Shown here: piece after piece, positions 34,391 through 46,500 of the stretch
How the letters are laid out: every line of letters starts with the position of its first letter
Position numbering within the stretch: the first letter of the stretch is position 1
Source of the DNA: Axinella damicornis
Taxonomy: Eukaryota; Porifera; Demospongiae; Axinellida; Axinellidae
Direction: 5' to 3'
NCBI GenBank assembly: GCA_963931865.1
Contig: OZ007506.1
Coordinates: forward strand, 18,759,853 to 18,823,852
DNA: 64,000 nucleotides
Position numbers and translations under genes: made by a program
The notes under the pieces: generated by a model
Seen by the model: the letters and a program-made list of their open reading frames with translations, nothing else
What the model was told of the DNA's origin: nothing
Databases searched by the model: none

Positions 34391-36981
34391 ATGCGTACCT
34401 CTCTAATTGCTGTAGGTATCGTCCTCCTAGTTGCCGGTGTATGGGGGAAAACGGCCGAGCAGTGGAAGTCGAGAATCATCTATCAGGTACGATCGTTGGG
34501 AAATTAGCTATATCCTCTTAGGCATGTGCATGTATACACCCCGTCATAAATTCTAATGGGCCCCCTGTGGATGGTGATGTGACCCCCTAGAGTGAATTAT
34601 TTGTTTTCCGGTATAATTATATTGTTTGACTTTGTATCTCCAGATCCTCACAGATAGATTTGCCAAGGACACTGATGACTCCTCTCCATGCTCAGACGTG
34701 AGTGACTACTGCGGGGGGACATTTCGAGGGATCATCCGCAAACTGGACTATATCCAGGGTCTTGGAGTTAACGCTATTTGGATTTCGCCCATCCCCGAAC
34801 AGACAGACAAGGGCTATCACGGATACTGGCAAAAGAACATCCAGAATATCAATCCTCATTTTGGGACAGAAGATGACCTAATGGAGCTAGTGAAGGAGTG
34901 CCACAGTAGAGATATATGGGTGATGCTAGATGTGTAAGTTGAATACCTGGTGCACACATGCTATCAGTATGCATTAGCGCTTGCCTTAACTGTAGCATAT
35001 GTACGTTGGACTAAATTCTGTCTGAGCAAGCTTAGCTACTTGTTTATCTCTCTGCACCTTAAAAGAATATCCAGCTAGTAATGATCTTTGCTTTTCACAG
35101 GGTTGGTAACCACATGGGCCTTCAGCGGTATGGTCACTGGACCGACTTCAAATCCTTTTCTCCTTTTAACCGGAAACAGTACTACCATCCATATTGCTTG
35201 ATTCAAGACTTCCACAACCAGACAGAGGTAAAGATCCAGCATCCATGGATTGTGTTGTAGCTACAGACATTAATTTTTATATGAGAGGAAGTGTGCTGCT
35301 ATTACTGTATCGAATAGGAACTTGTATGCTCCACATACTCACAGTTCAGTCGGTCCATGTATAGGCACTTGCAATTGAGCTGTGCTGGTTCGGTTGCCAT
35401 GGTAATATCAGCTGATACTAGTTGCACTATAAATATGTAGTGCATGCAGTTGTGAGACCGGCATTTCCAACTATTTTGTCTGCAGGTGGAAGTATGCCGT
35501 CTTGCCGACTTGCCAGATCTTGATCAATCCAACAGCTTCGTCCGCACCACCCTCACACAGTGGGTAGCAAGCACCGTCTCCAAGTATGGGTTTGATGGTA
35601 TCAGAGTTGATACAACACCTAATGTCCCCAAAGACTTTTGGTCCAAATACTCAAAGTCAGCAGGTGTATTTTCGATTGGTGATGTATTTAGTGAGGATCC
35701 AGGCTACGTGTCCGGGTATCAGGGCCCACTTGATGCAACCCTTAACTATCCAATGTACTACAAACTGAAGGATGCATTCACCAAATATGGAAATATGGAG
35801 AGCATCCGCGATGGCATTCAGCAGAACAGTGTGTTCCACGATGTTTCTGTACTGGGAAACTTCTTAGACAACCATGATATTGAACGCTTCTTGAACGTCA
35901 ACGGAGACACTGCAGTGCTGAAAAATGCTCTTGCCTATATCATGTTTGCAGAGGTATGGTGAGCCTGACTTTCCTATCTTCTTATGTTATGCAACGTATC
36001 ACCATAATTATATGGCAAGCAAGGAGGAGTGCTAAGGTGCTAACACATTGCTTGATCTTTGTTCCAGGGCATTCCCATCATCTACTATGGTACCGAGCAA
36101 AGATTTCATGGAGGTGTTGAACCCCTAAACCGAGAATCTTTGTGGCCTAACTACAATAACAACAGTGACCTGTACAAGTTCATCAGTGTTCTGGCCAAGT
36201 TCAGAACACAGAAAGGATCCTCCCTGTACGATTCACCCCAGATTCAGTGCTATTTGGATAATCTGGTCCTTGCCTTCACAAGGGGAACTGTAAGTGCATT
36301 TTGAATGCAACCAGAAGTGTGTCAGAATACGTGCTCCATACCATGGATGGAACATGTATGATTTTTATCCACCTACACAGTATACGCCAATCCACCTGCC
36401 ATTTGTTTTCCTGCTATAGGTTTTCGTTGCCATGACAAACTATGGAAGTTGGCTCTTGAGAACAATTCAAAACCATCCCTATTCAGAGGGGACAGGTTGG
36501 TTGCAGTTTAATACCACAGTGTGTAGGTTCTGAGTCGCAACTGATGTAGCTACTAGGGTTCATGCACAGATTATGCACTGTAACTACAGTCAAACCTCCG
36601 ATAGTGGACCCTCCGAGATAGGGACACAATAATATAAACCTCTCTACAAAGGACGCTTTTCAAGGTCCCAAATAATTGGTTTGCCTATGGTTCTAATACA
36701 TTTTGAACCTCCGAGAAGAGGACAACCTCTCTACAAAGGACAAAAGACTTGAATTTATAGTGTTCCCAAAGTGTCCTTTGTTTGGAGGTTTGACTGTAAC
36801 AGAATGGACTTATGTTGCATGGTATTAATTTTTGTCTCATTTGTGTGCAACCCCAGAATTGGTGAATATCATGGACCCGTCAGATGTGCTGACAGTGAAA
36901 GACGGGATGTTTGATGTCACCCTAACTGCTGCCTTGCCTCAAATCTACCACCCATTAAGTGAAGCCGTTGACTTGGTGTAG
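34391..36981 (+). CDS. Alpha-amylase-like paralog, copy 2, lacking the catalytic Glu and the anchor
   Basis: Seven exons (34391-34486, 34644-34933, 35101-35227, 35486-35953, 36068-36289, 36420-36495, 36857-36981) mirror copy 1 exactly in length and phase up to exon 6 and give 467 residues. The signal peptide and barrel are intact. At the general acid, copy 1 reads IGEVF (GAG) but copy 2 reads IGDVF (GAT), replacing Glu by Asp. After the third catalytic Asp, NHDNERF has become NHDIERF. The frame stops at 36979-36981 in exon 7, so the membrane exon is missing. The protein should be secreted and very weak or inactive as an amylase. The open frame over all exons argues against simple decay; a binding or regulatory role is possible but unproven. 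Confidence 0.85.
36587..36796. mobile_element. 210-bp Tc1/mariner- or pogo-like MITE
   Basis: The element begins CAGTCAAACCTCCGATAG and ends with GGAGGTTTGACTG, its reverse complement, and is flanked by TA on both sides (36585-36586 and 36797-36798). Inside are degenerate direct repeats of CCTCCGAGA and CTCTACAAAGGAC. TA targets and CAGT ends are typical of the Tc1/mariner superfamily. It lies in the last intron of amylase 2 and has no matching copy in amylase 1. Confidence 0.85.
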
Positions 36982-37506
36982 CTTGTTGGTGTTTATTGAC
37001 CATTGTGTTTATTGTTACTAGCTGGTCACATGCATTCGATGGTCAGAGTCTAAAGGATGTAAAATTGTACTGTTGTTCATCTATATGGTAATAGATGGTC
37101 ATGCAGAGTCTACATGTACTGAAGACGTAATGTTTTACTATAAAACCTTTGTATTGTACTGTTGTTCATCTATATGTTCTAAAGGACGTAATGTTTTACT
37201 ATTAAAACCCTTGTATTATTGTCACGGACAGCATGCATGTATACCACCTATCATGTCGTATATATAGTAACTTCGCTAGTGCACATGTTGTAGCATGCAT
37301 AGAAATCTTGCAAAAAGTGAGGGAAAGGCAAAATCAGAGTGTAGAGAGCACCTGCGAGTTGTTTTTACAGACAACGTGCTGCATCATCACCGCTGGCCCT
37401 CTGCGCGCGCGCCCCGCGGCCCAACGCACGCGCATTACGCAACATATCGTTATACAAACAGCCCCGCCCCCACATATTTACACCCAGTACGAGACGCGAA
37501 AGCAAG

Positions 37507-40500
37507 ATGTTTCCTCGCTCACTGTGGGTCACATTGCTCGCGCTATGTCTAAGCAGAGTGAGTTTTCGCTAACACTAAAGGGTTGGATGGCCTGGTAGTA
37601 TCAGTGTTGGTAGCTACTGAACACTGATGAGCAAGCACTACCGCATATACCTATAGTTACAGGTAGCTCATATGAGGCTACAAAAAGTGCCCGAGGCAAG
37701 TAGCTAAGGGTATTTATCCGACCTCCATTCTGTAGCCTACAGAGGGTGACTATGTTTTCGAAGTCAGAGCACACTCTTACAGTAACAGCAACCACAAGGA
37801 CAGTGCTGGTTACTGCTGTGAGCTGGACCGGAGGAGCAGTTGTACACCATGGTGGTGTGCGCACTGTCAGTGTGACAACTATTTCAAATTCTGTCTCCGC
37901 AATACCGGAACCACTCGTGATGACAATGCTGGTAATTGTCCTCTGGGCAGCTACGCAACAGGGGTAGTAGGGGATGACAGTTTCAACTTTGGTTCAACCA
38001 GCATATCCAGTGGAGTGCCCAACCCCATGATGTTCACTGGAAGTGTCTGGCCTGTGAGTATACATGTGTAGATGAGATAGTATTCAACCCAACGTTCCCC
38101 TGATTGGTCAAAGCCTACTGATTCAGTTGTACAATTAATTTTGTACGCATAGTGTCTGCATGCTAATGTTATAAAGCCATACCAATTTATTTTGTGCATG
38201 GGCCGGACCAACCCAAAGTTTTGCCAGTGGAATAGAATTGCATATGAGATGGAGAGCAGCAGCCTGTGTAGTGTGGCTATATATGTATTGTAGCTGCTGA
38301 TGAAAAGAGGCCTCAGGATCTTCCAAAGCTTACATAGCAGGTGTCAGTGAAACTTTTATGCATTTACCAAATGAAGAATTGCTGTGGCGTGCAAGGAATT
38401 CTGTGTATCCCATTAATAGAAATATTCAAAGACTTTGCATAAATCATGATTATTATAATACCATTCATACAGTGATGTCATTATTATGTAATTGTCTATT
38501 CATAGGGTGCAATTCAACTATACATCCAAGTTATTGATGATGATATTATTACCTCCGATGACCGTGTGGATGACATTTATGTTGATGTGACCATTAGCAC
38601 GAGCTCATCGTTCACATCTTCAGTCGACTATAATGGTGACCATGGCAATGCTAGGATACAGCTGAGTTTCAGGGTTCAGTGTGTGAGTGGTTACTATGGC
38701 AGTGACTGTGGGACATACTGTGTGGATACCGACAATAGCAATGGGCACTACACCTGTGGGGCCAATGGGGAGAAGAGTTGCCGGACTGGGTGGTCCAATC
38801 CCTCTAGAAACTGCCTCACACGTAAGCTAATAAGTACTTGATTGCAGTTCATTAATTGCATGAGTGCTGCACATGCCCCCCCCCCCCCCCCCCCCATGTC
38901 TCTGTCCTGCCCTTTCTCTGATGTGTCTATCTACCTGTTTGATGTGGCCATTTAACTTCATTGTATCGTTATTATGCTTAAGTCAAAAATTGAGACCACT
39001 ATAAACAACTTGTACTTATAAAGGCATTAGGACAGGGACCAGTGGTAGTACATGTGCCATGTTGAATTATAACCATTGGAATTACCTTGGAGATGAACCA
39101 TGCTAAGCACTACCGACATACACATAAGTACAATCATAGAACAAGCAAGCACTTTAAGAAAAACCCGCAAGAGCAATGAAACGTTTGTTTTCAAAACAAC
39201 CTATAATTATGTCGTGATAAGTAATTTACGTCTAAAGTTCAACTGTGCAAGTTATAATGGTCGCATGGTCAGTTAGCACACTACCCCCATTCCAACTGTA
39301 GCTATCTGTACTGGAGGCTGTCATCAGGTTGGAGGTTACTGCAACATCCCTGACCAATGCCTGTAAGTCTTATATGTACTGTGTGTGTGTGTTGCAGGTC
39401 TCTGCATAACATATAACGGTAAGATTGGTCTGTGTCATTGTATAGGTGTAACTCTGGGTGGATGGGGAGTCTCTGTGATCAGTGTGTTCCTACCGCTGGA
39501 TGCTGTGAGTTACTAAGCAACAGTAGTGAGTTACTAAGCAACAGTAGTGAGATGATTAGCCAGCACTATAGTGTAATATCATAGGAGTATTCTACTGCCT
39601 TCTGGGCTTACCCAGTACGAATTCGCACTACCCTCCTCTAAGTGACCTCTCTGGGATCACCTCCACGTTTCAGCAAATTCAGCTGCATGGTCCATGTTCA
39701 TAGTATCAGTATGTATGAGTCATGTCAGCCATGCAATTAAACATAATAGGTAAGAAAATTATGACTACATGCTAAAAATACCCTACAAGTAGCTAAGCCG
39801 ATGTGTGGCTGCACTACTATGACTTATTCTTGCACAAATTGTGCATACACTTAGTGAGCGAGAGTAAACAAAACCATGGGATCAGGTAAACAGCATGGAC
39901 GGAAAAGCATGGTGACGAAAACTCCATTAAATGATTAAAACACCCATTAGCAAATGAAAACACCTTAGTGGACTCAATCGGCAATCTCGGCGAGACAGCT
40001 TACGTGATGTGATATGATTGCCCGGCCAGGGGTTGGTTGTGAAGCTCTCTAATACGGAAACAAATGTCACTATATTGTTTGTGTCCAGAGTGTCCTTTGG
40101 TGGGGATTCCACTTAGCCTCATTCCCATGCCCTGCCGAGCTTTTTGTTGCTTGCAGTATGATCATGCAACTGAAAAGAGTGCGGGCCTGGGAACGAGGCA
40201 ATTAAATAGTGTGAACACAGTTAGGACTGAACATTTGTTTCCAAGCTCTAGTAGTTCCAGTCGTGAATGTGTTTGCTACCATCAGTGTTTGTTAGTCAGA
40301 GATACGTACTCTGTTATAGTCTATTTGCTATTTAGGGGCTAGCGGCTAGACTGCTTCCAGGGGTACTTGTAATTCCTTTTGTGCACAAAAATTATTTGGG
40401 TTGTTAAGTCACTACGGTCGGCAACTACGTAGTGTGCAGAGGGATTTGAGATAAAATTAATGATGTAATCATTATAGGTCAGTTACAGTGATCATGTCAG

Positions 40501-43500
40501 TTTGGTAATTTCAGCATACAGACTGAAAGTGGAACAGTATGTTATATAACTGAGAAAACCCATGACCAGCATGTGTTTACTGTGTGTTAGCAACCCTAGC
40601 ACGACTGCACTACACTACATAAAACCTGTCTACTTGCTGATTATCCCATGCCAATTCTATGAATACAGTTGCTGGAAAAGAATTTGGTGGGAGTTGATAA
40701 GTGTAAACAGCATAGTTCCCCACTGCAGTGGGGGTCTATACTGAAGTTTACATAAAATTATGGTGTAGCTTATACATATTCATAATAATTATAATTCCAG
40801 CGATGTCTTACACAACTGTACTAATTATTATAGGCAATTGTGTAGCTAGGTCTGCTGGGTGATCAACTGTTCCACTAACAACAAGGGGGCACAACTGGTT
40901 AACTCTTTACCAAACAATGACATAATGATGACCTCAATATAAGCTCATATATGAAGGGTCCTCAAGCGGTTTCTTATATTTGGTAATGCTATATCTTTAT
41001 GCAGCTGTGGTAGGAGGTTACTGCAATGAGCCCAATGAGTGCATTTGTGCTGATGGATATGCAGGGGCACACTGTCAGATAGGTAAGCCTCATGAGCCTA
41101 AAAATGAATGTACTTTGGATACAGTTCACATGCGTTTTTCTCGTTAGCATCTGCATTTCAAATTTGTTGCGTAGGTGTGCAAAGGACTAATGTTGCATGT
41201 ATGCCCACAAACTAGACAATGATACAGTAGATAATTATAGTGGATAATGAAACACAAGTATTCTAATTACAAATAGTACGAGGAACACATGAGATTAAAG
41301 TATGTATTTGTGTATGCATAAGGACAAATAAAAGGTTTGTGACCTTGTGACTCTAAAGGAGCTTGTTCAGCAAAAGTGCCAGATGGAAAGTATAGGTTCT
41401 TAAGATGTGACATTATTCTCACAAGCAGTGTATACCGGTACTCCCTCTGTCCAGATGTGATGCCCTGTGAGCGTCGGATGCCATGTAGGAATGGGGCCAC
41501 TTGCATCAACGATGGATCAGGGGGCTACATGTGCACCTGCCCGCCAGGTTGGGAGGGAGAGAACTGTGAAAGGGATAGAAATGAATGTGCCTCTAACCCC
41601 TGTCAGAATGGAGCAACCTGCACGCAAGTGAGTTCAAATAGCTAATAGTTTAACTTGAGTCGGTTTATATAGGTCAGATGGAGATGTGCCTGCAGCTAAT
41701 TGCATATCTCTCTGCATATGTTGTAGGATCAATTCAATGCCTACAGTTGTACTTGTGTGCTTGGATATGAAGGAACCAACTGTCAGACCAACATCAATGA
41801 CTGCTCTCTGAATTCTGTTGTCTGCGAGAATGGAGGGACGTGTCAGGTAAACTTGGAATGTGCAATGTACTAGCCATATAAACTGTGTCATCAATTGGTA
41901 ACTTAATCTTTGGCTGTCTTTCCCCATGGTATCCTGAAGGATGGCGTCAACACTTACAGATGCCTTTGTGTTGCTGGGTTCACGGGTAGCACTTGTGGGA
42001 CTGACATTGATGATTGCATCCCAGACCCATGCATGAATGAAGGGAATTGCACTGTGAGCTATTATATCTGTAAAATACGTTTTCAGTGCTAATTGTGACA
42101 TGATTGTTCTTGCCACTAGATTGGTATCTTTCTCTTTGAATTCTCAGGATGAAGTCAATGGTTTCCAGTGTGCCTGCCCATCAGGATACTTTGGTGATCG
42201 GTGTGAATCAGATACAAACGAATGTGCTACAAGCCCGTGCATGAACGGTGGAACTTGCCACGTAAGTGTATCCGTTCATGTAGCTAGTACATAAAGATTG
42301 CTTTATGATCTTTGTGCACGTTCTCTAACAGTATTTTGTATTTGACAGGACGAACGTAATGCTTTCCGCTGTGAGTGTGCACCAGGGTATAGTGGCACAA
42401 CCTGTGAGGATGACATCGATGAATGTGCTCCAGCTCCTTGCGTGAATGGTCGGTGCATGGTAAGCTGCAAGGGATGTACACACGATGCTCAGCTTGAATA
42501 ATAGTTATGAAGCCAAATTAACATTTCTGGCTACTAGGTGTAAAGTTTGATGATGTAGAGATTAGAAGCAAGTGGAGTTATGAAAAAGTAGCTACATTGT
42601 TTTCAACAGCACACTGCACAGATAGAACATATTAATGCCGCTAAGTAGCTTCTTTGGTAAATACTCCACAGATTGGCCTAGTTTGTTAGTCACATGAACT
42701 TTAGCTGGTTGTCTCGAATGTTCAAGTGTGGTAATCTTCCTCACCGCAGGACCAGGTAGCTGGCTACAAGTGTGTGTGTGATCCTGGGTGGACTGGCGTC
42801 AACTGTGATGTGAACATCATCTGTCTCTCTAACCCATGCCAAAATGGAGCAACTTGCATTGTGAGTACTCATTTCCATTGTTAGGTGTGCCAATTTAGAC
42901 AGGACTGAAATACTGGGCTGACAAAAACGAATGTGTTAATTTGCAGGGTGGTGTTAGTGACTACAACTGTACGTGTGTGGCTGGATGGGAGGGTCAAAAC
43001 TGTCACATTAATACTGATGACTGCACCCCTAATCCATGTGAAAACAGAGCTACTTGCAATGTAAGAACTGACCTTGAATTTGTGCATCTAGATGACAAAC
43101 CTTTTGCACACACATTGTGATGCAATGGCCAATGAGCTATACTTGTCTCGTAGGACCAGTTGAATGGCTTCACATGCACATGTGTGGAAGGCTTTGAAGG
43201 TACTACGTGTGACACCAACCACGACGACTGCTCCCCTGACCCGTGTGGGAATGGAGGCGACTGCATTGTACGTATCTGGTACTATAAGTATGCTGCATGC
43301 AAGCATCAGTTGACTATACTCAGTTGTGTTACTTTCACATTCAATAATTGTGCGTAGAAGAAAGCTGCAGGGTAGTGTACTTAGCGCATGTCTTGTTGGA
43401 CTAATTTTTTGTGTTGTGTTTCAGGATTTGGTAGACGGTTACCAGTGTACTTGTACACCTGGCTGGACTGGTGATCGATGTAGGATGGAGATCAATGAAT

Positions 43501-46500
43501 GCGGCCCCAGCCCCTGTGAAAATAATGCCACTTGCTATGTAAGTTCATCTGTTTGTTGTCCTATATCACACTAATTGTACTGATTGTATAAACTCTGACT
43601 GCATAAGCAGGAGGGTTACTGTAATCACCTGTGTCTCAATCTGTAGTTCCATTTATCTTTCCGTCTGTTTGTTTGCCTGTTGCATTCATATCTTGAAAAG
43701 AATGCTACCTCCCTGAAACTTTCCTTAACAGTACGTTGTAACGGACTGTCCACTATGTCCAGAAACATCTCTCCTGCTCTTAATTACACAAAGCCTATAT
43801 ATAACAAAGGCGGCCATAGGTTTGCTTAGAGGACCTTCCCAGGTGCATACCACACAAAGGACGCTGTATCAGTATACATACTTTCTTGCTGCACTAGTAT
43901 GCCTAGGCCTAGCCGATGGTATGCACCCTCTGTGAATCAAATGCACATGTGCACTACTGCATTCGTAACATCACATCATACTGAACTATGTACTACTGTA
44001 CAGTTTTTCGTCAACGGTGAGGATGACATGGTGTCAAAGTTCTTTCTTTGTTGATGATAGCAACTGGTATTATCCAGAGTATGTTTTTACACAGTTTAGT
44101 GTTTGCTTTTAATAATTCTGTTGGCTAAGCTTCAAGTGTAATGGATACATGCAGAGGAAGTACGTAATTTTGTGTGTACATCAATCGCAAAAACTAATTC
44201 ATACAGCACCAGATGCATGCATATTATCCGTATCCTTCCGCAATGTATTCACATACCATTCAGGATTTGGTGAATGACTTCATGTGTGTCTGTACAACTG
44301 GGTGGAGTGGACAGAGGTGTCATGAAGAGGTCGATGAGTGCAGGCCACAACCATGTCAAAATGGAGCAACTTGTACAGTGAGTACAAGTGACCTGCATGG
44401 TGTATTGTTGTAACAAAATTTCATACTCTGATTGTAAGCTGCTTCATAATCTTGCTACCTGGATCAATGACCATGTCTTACACTGATGCACAGATGGTTG
44501 GCTGTGGTGCTTATGGTCACCATTGTTGTTATCTCCTTCCATTGCACCTTTCTCCCAGGACCTGTTCAATGACTACAGGTGCTCCTGTCAACCGGGATAC
44601 TTTGGAAGTGACTGTGAGATGGAGATTGATGAATGTCTGCCCCGTCCTTGTAAGAATGGAGGAACATGTAGCGACCGGGTTAATGGGTACCGTTGTGAGT
44701 GCCCAAGAGATTTTGAGGTATTACATGACTGTACATTGTGATCTTGCAATTCTCCCTCTGAGCAGTCTATCATCGCTATATTTCATAGGGTCGCAATTGC
44801 GAGATTGACATCAACATGTGCCGCTCAAACCCTTGCTTAAATGGAGCTACATGCGGTAACATGCCTAACCACTACAGCTGCACATGTGTTCCCGGATACA
44901 CTGGCTTTAACTGCATGAACGAGACCAATGAATGCACATCGGAGCCATGTGTACATGGAAATTGCACTGTAAGTCTCACATCTATCCTGGCAGTAGTCTT
45001 GTTCAGTCATTCTCTCATATGTACATACATACATTTCCTACTGTATTAGGACCTTTTCAATAATTATACCTGCGTGTGTGACACGGGTTATTCTGGCACC
45101 AACTGTGCAGGGTGGTGTTAGTGACTACAACTGTACGTGTGTGGCTGGATGGGAGGGTCAGAACTGTCACATTAATACTGATGACTGCACCCCTAATCCA
45201 TGTAAAAACAGAGCTACTTGCAATGTAAGAACTGACCTTGAATTTGTGCATCTAGATGACAAACCTTTTGCACACACATTGTGATGCAATGGTCAATGAG
45301 CTATACTTGTCTCGTAGGACCAGTTGAATGGCTTCACATGCACATGTGTGGAAGGCTTTGAAGGTACTACGTGTGATACCAACCACGATGACTGCTCCCC
45401 TGACCCGTGTGGGAATGGAGGCGACTGCATTGTACGTATCTGGTACTATAAGTATGCTGCATGCAAGCATCAGTTGACTATATTCAGTTGTGTTACTTTC
45501 ACATTCTTTAGTAATAATAATTGTGCGTAGAAGAAAGCTGCAGGGTAGTGTACTTAGCGCATGTCTTGTTGGACTAATTTTTTGTGTTGTGTTTCAGGAT
45601 TTGGTAGACGGTTACCAGTGTACTTGTACACCTGGCTGGACTGGTGATCGATGTAGGATGGAGATCAATGAATGCGGCCCCAGTCCTTGTGAAAATAATG
45701 CCACTTGCTATGTAAGTGCATCTGTTTATTGTCCTATATCACACTAATTGTACTGATTGTATAAACCCTGACTGCATAAGCAGGAGGGTTACTGTAATCA
45801 CCTGTGTCTCAATCTATAGTTCCATTTATCTTTCCGTCTGTTTGTTTGCCTGCTGCATTCAAAGAATGCTACCTCCCTGAAACTTTCCTTAACAGTACGT
45901 TGTAATGGACTGTCCACTATGTCCAGAAACATCTCTCCTGCTCTTAATTACACAAAGGCTATATATAACAAAGGCGGCCATAGGTTTGCTTAGAGGACCT
46001 TCCCAGGTGCATACCACACAAAGGACGCTGTATCAGTATACATACTTTCTTGCTGCACTAGTATGCATAGCCGATGGTATGCACCCTCTGTGAATCAAAT
46101 GCACATGTGCACTACTGCATTCGTGACATCACATCATACTGAACTATGTACGTACTGTACAGTTTTTCGTCAACGGTGAGGATGACATGGTGTCAAAGTT
46201 CTTTCTTTGTTGATGATAGCAACTGGTATTATCCAGAGTATGTTTTTACACAGTTTAGTGTTTGCTTTTAATAATTCTGTTGGCTAAGCTTCAAGTGTAA
46301 TGGATACATGCAGAGGAAGTACGTAATTTTGTGTATACATTGGCAAAAACTAATTCATACAGCACCAGATGCATGCATATTATCCGTATCCTTCCGTAAT
46401 GTATTCACATACCATTCAGGATTTGGTGAATGACTTCATGTGTGTCTGTACAACTGGCTGGAGTGGACAGAGGTGTCATGAAGAGGTCGATGAGTGCAGA

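Noticed and set aside
45050..45110. EGF exon joined in sequence to the start of the next duplicate
   Set aside because: Inclusion gives a stop at 45119-45121. The in-frame join 44968 to 45111 avoids it, so it was left out of the gene model.
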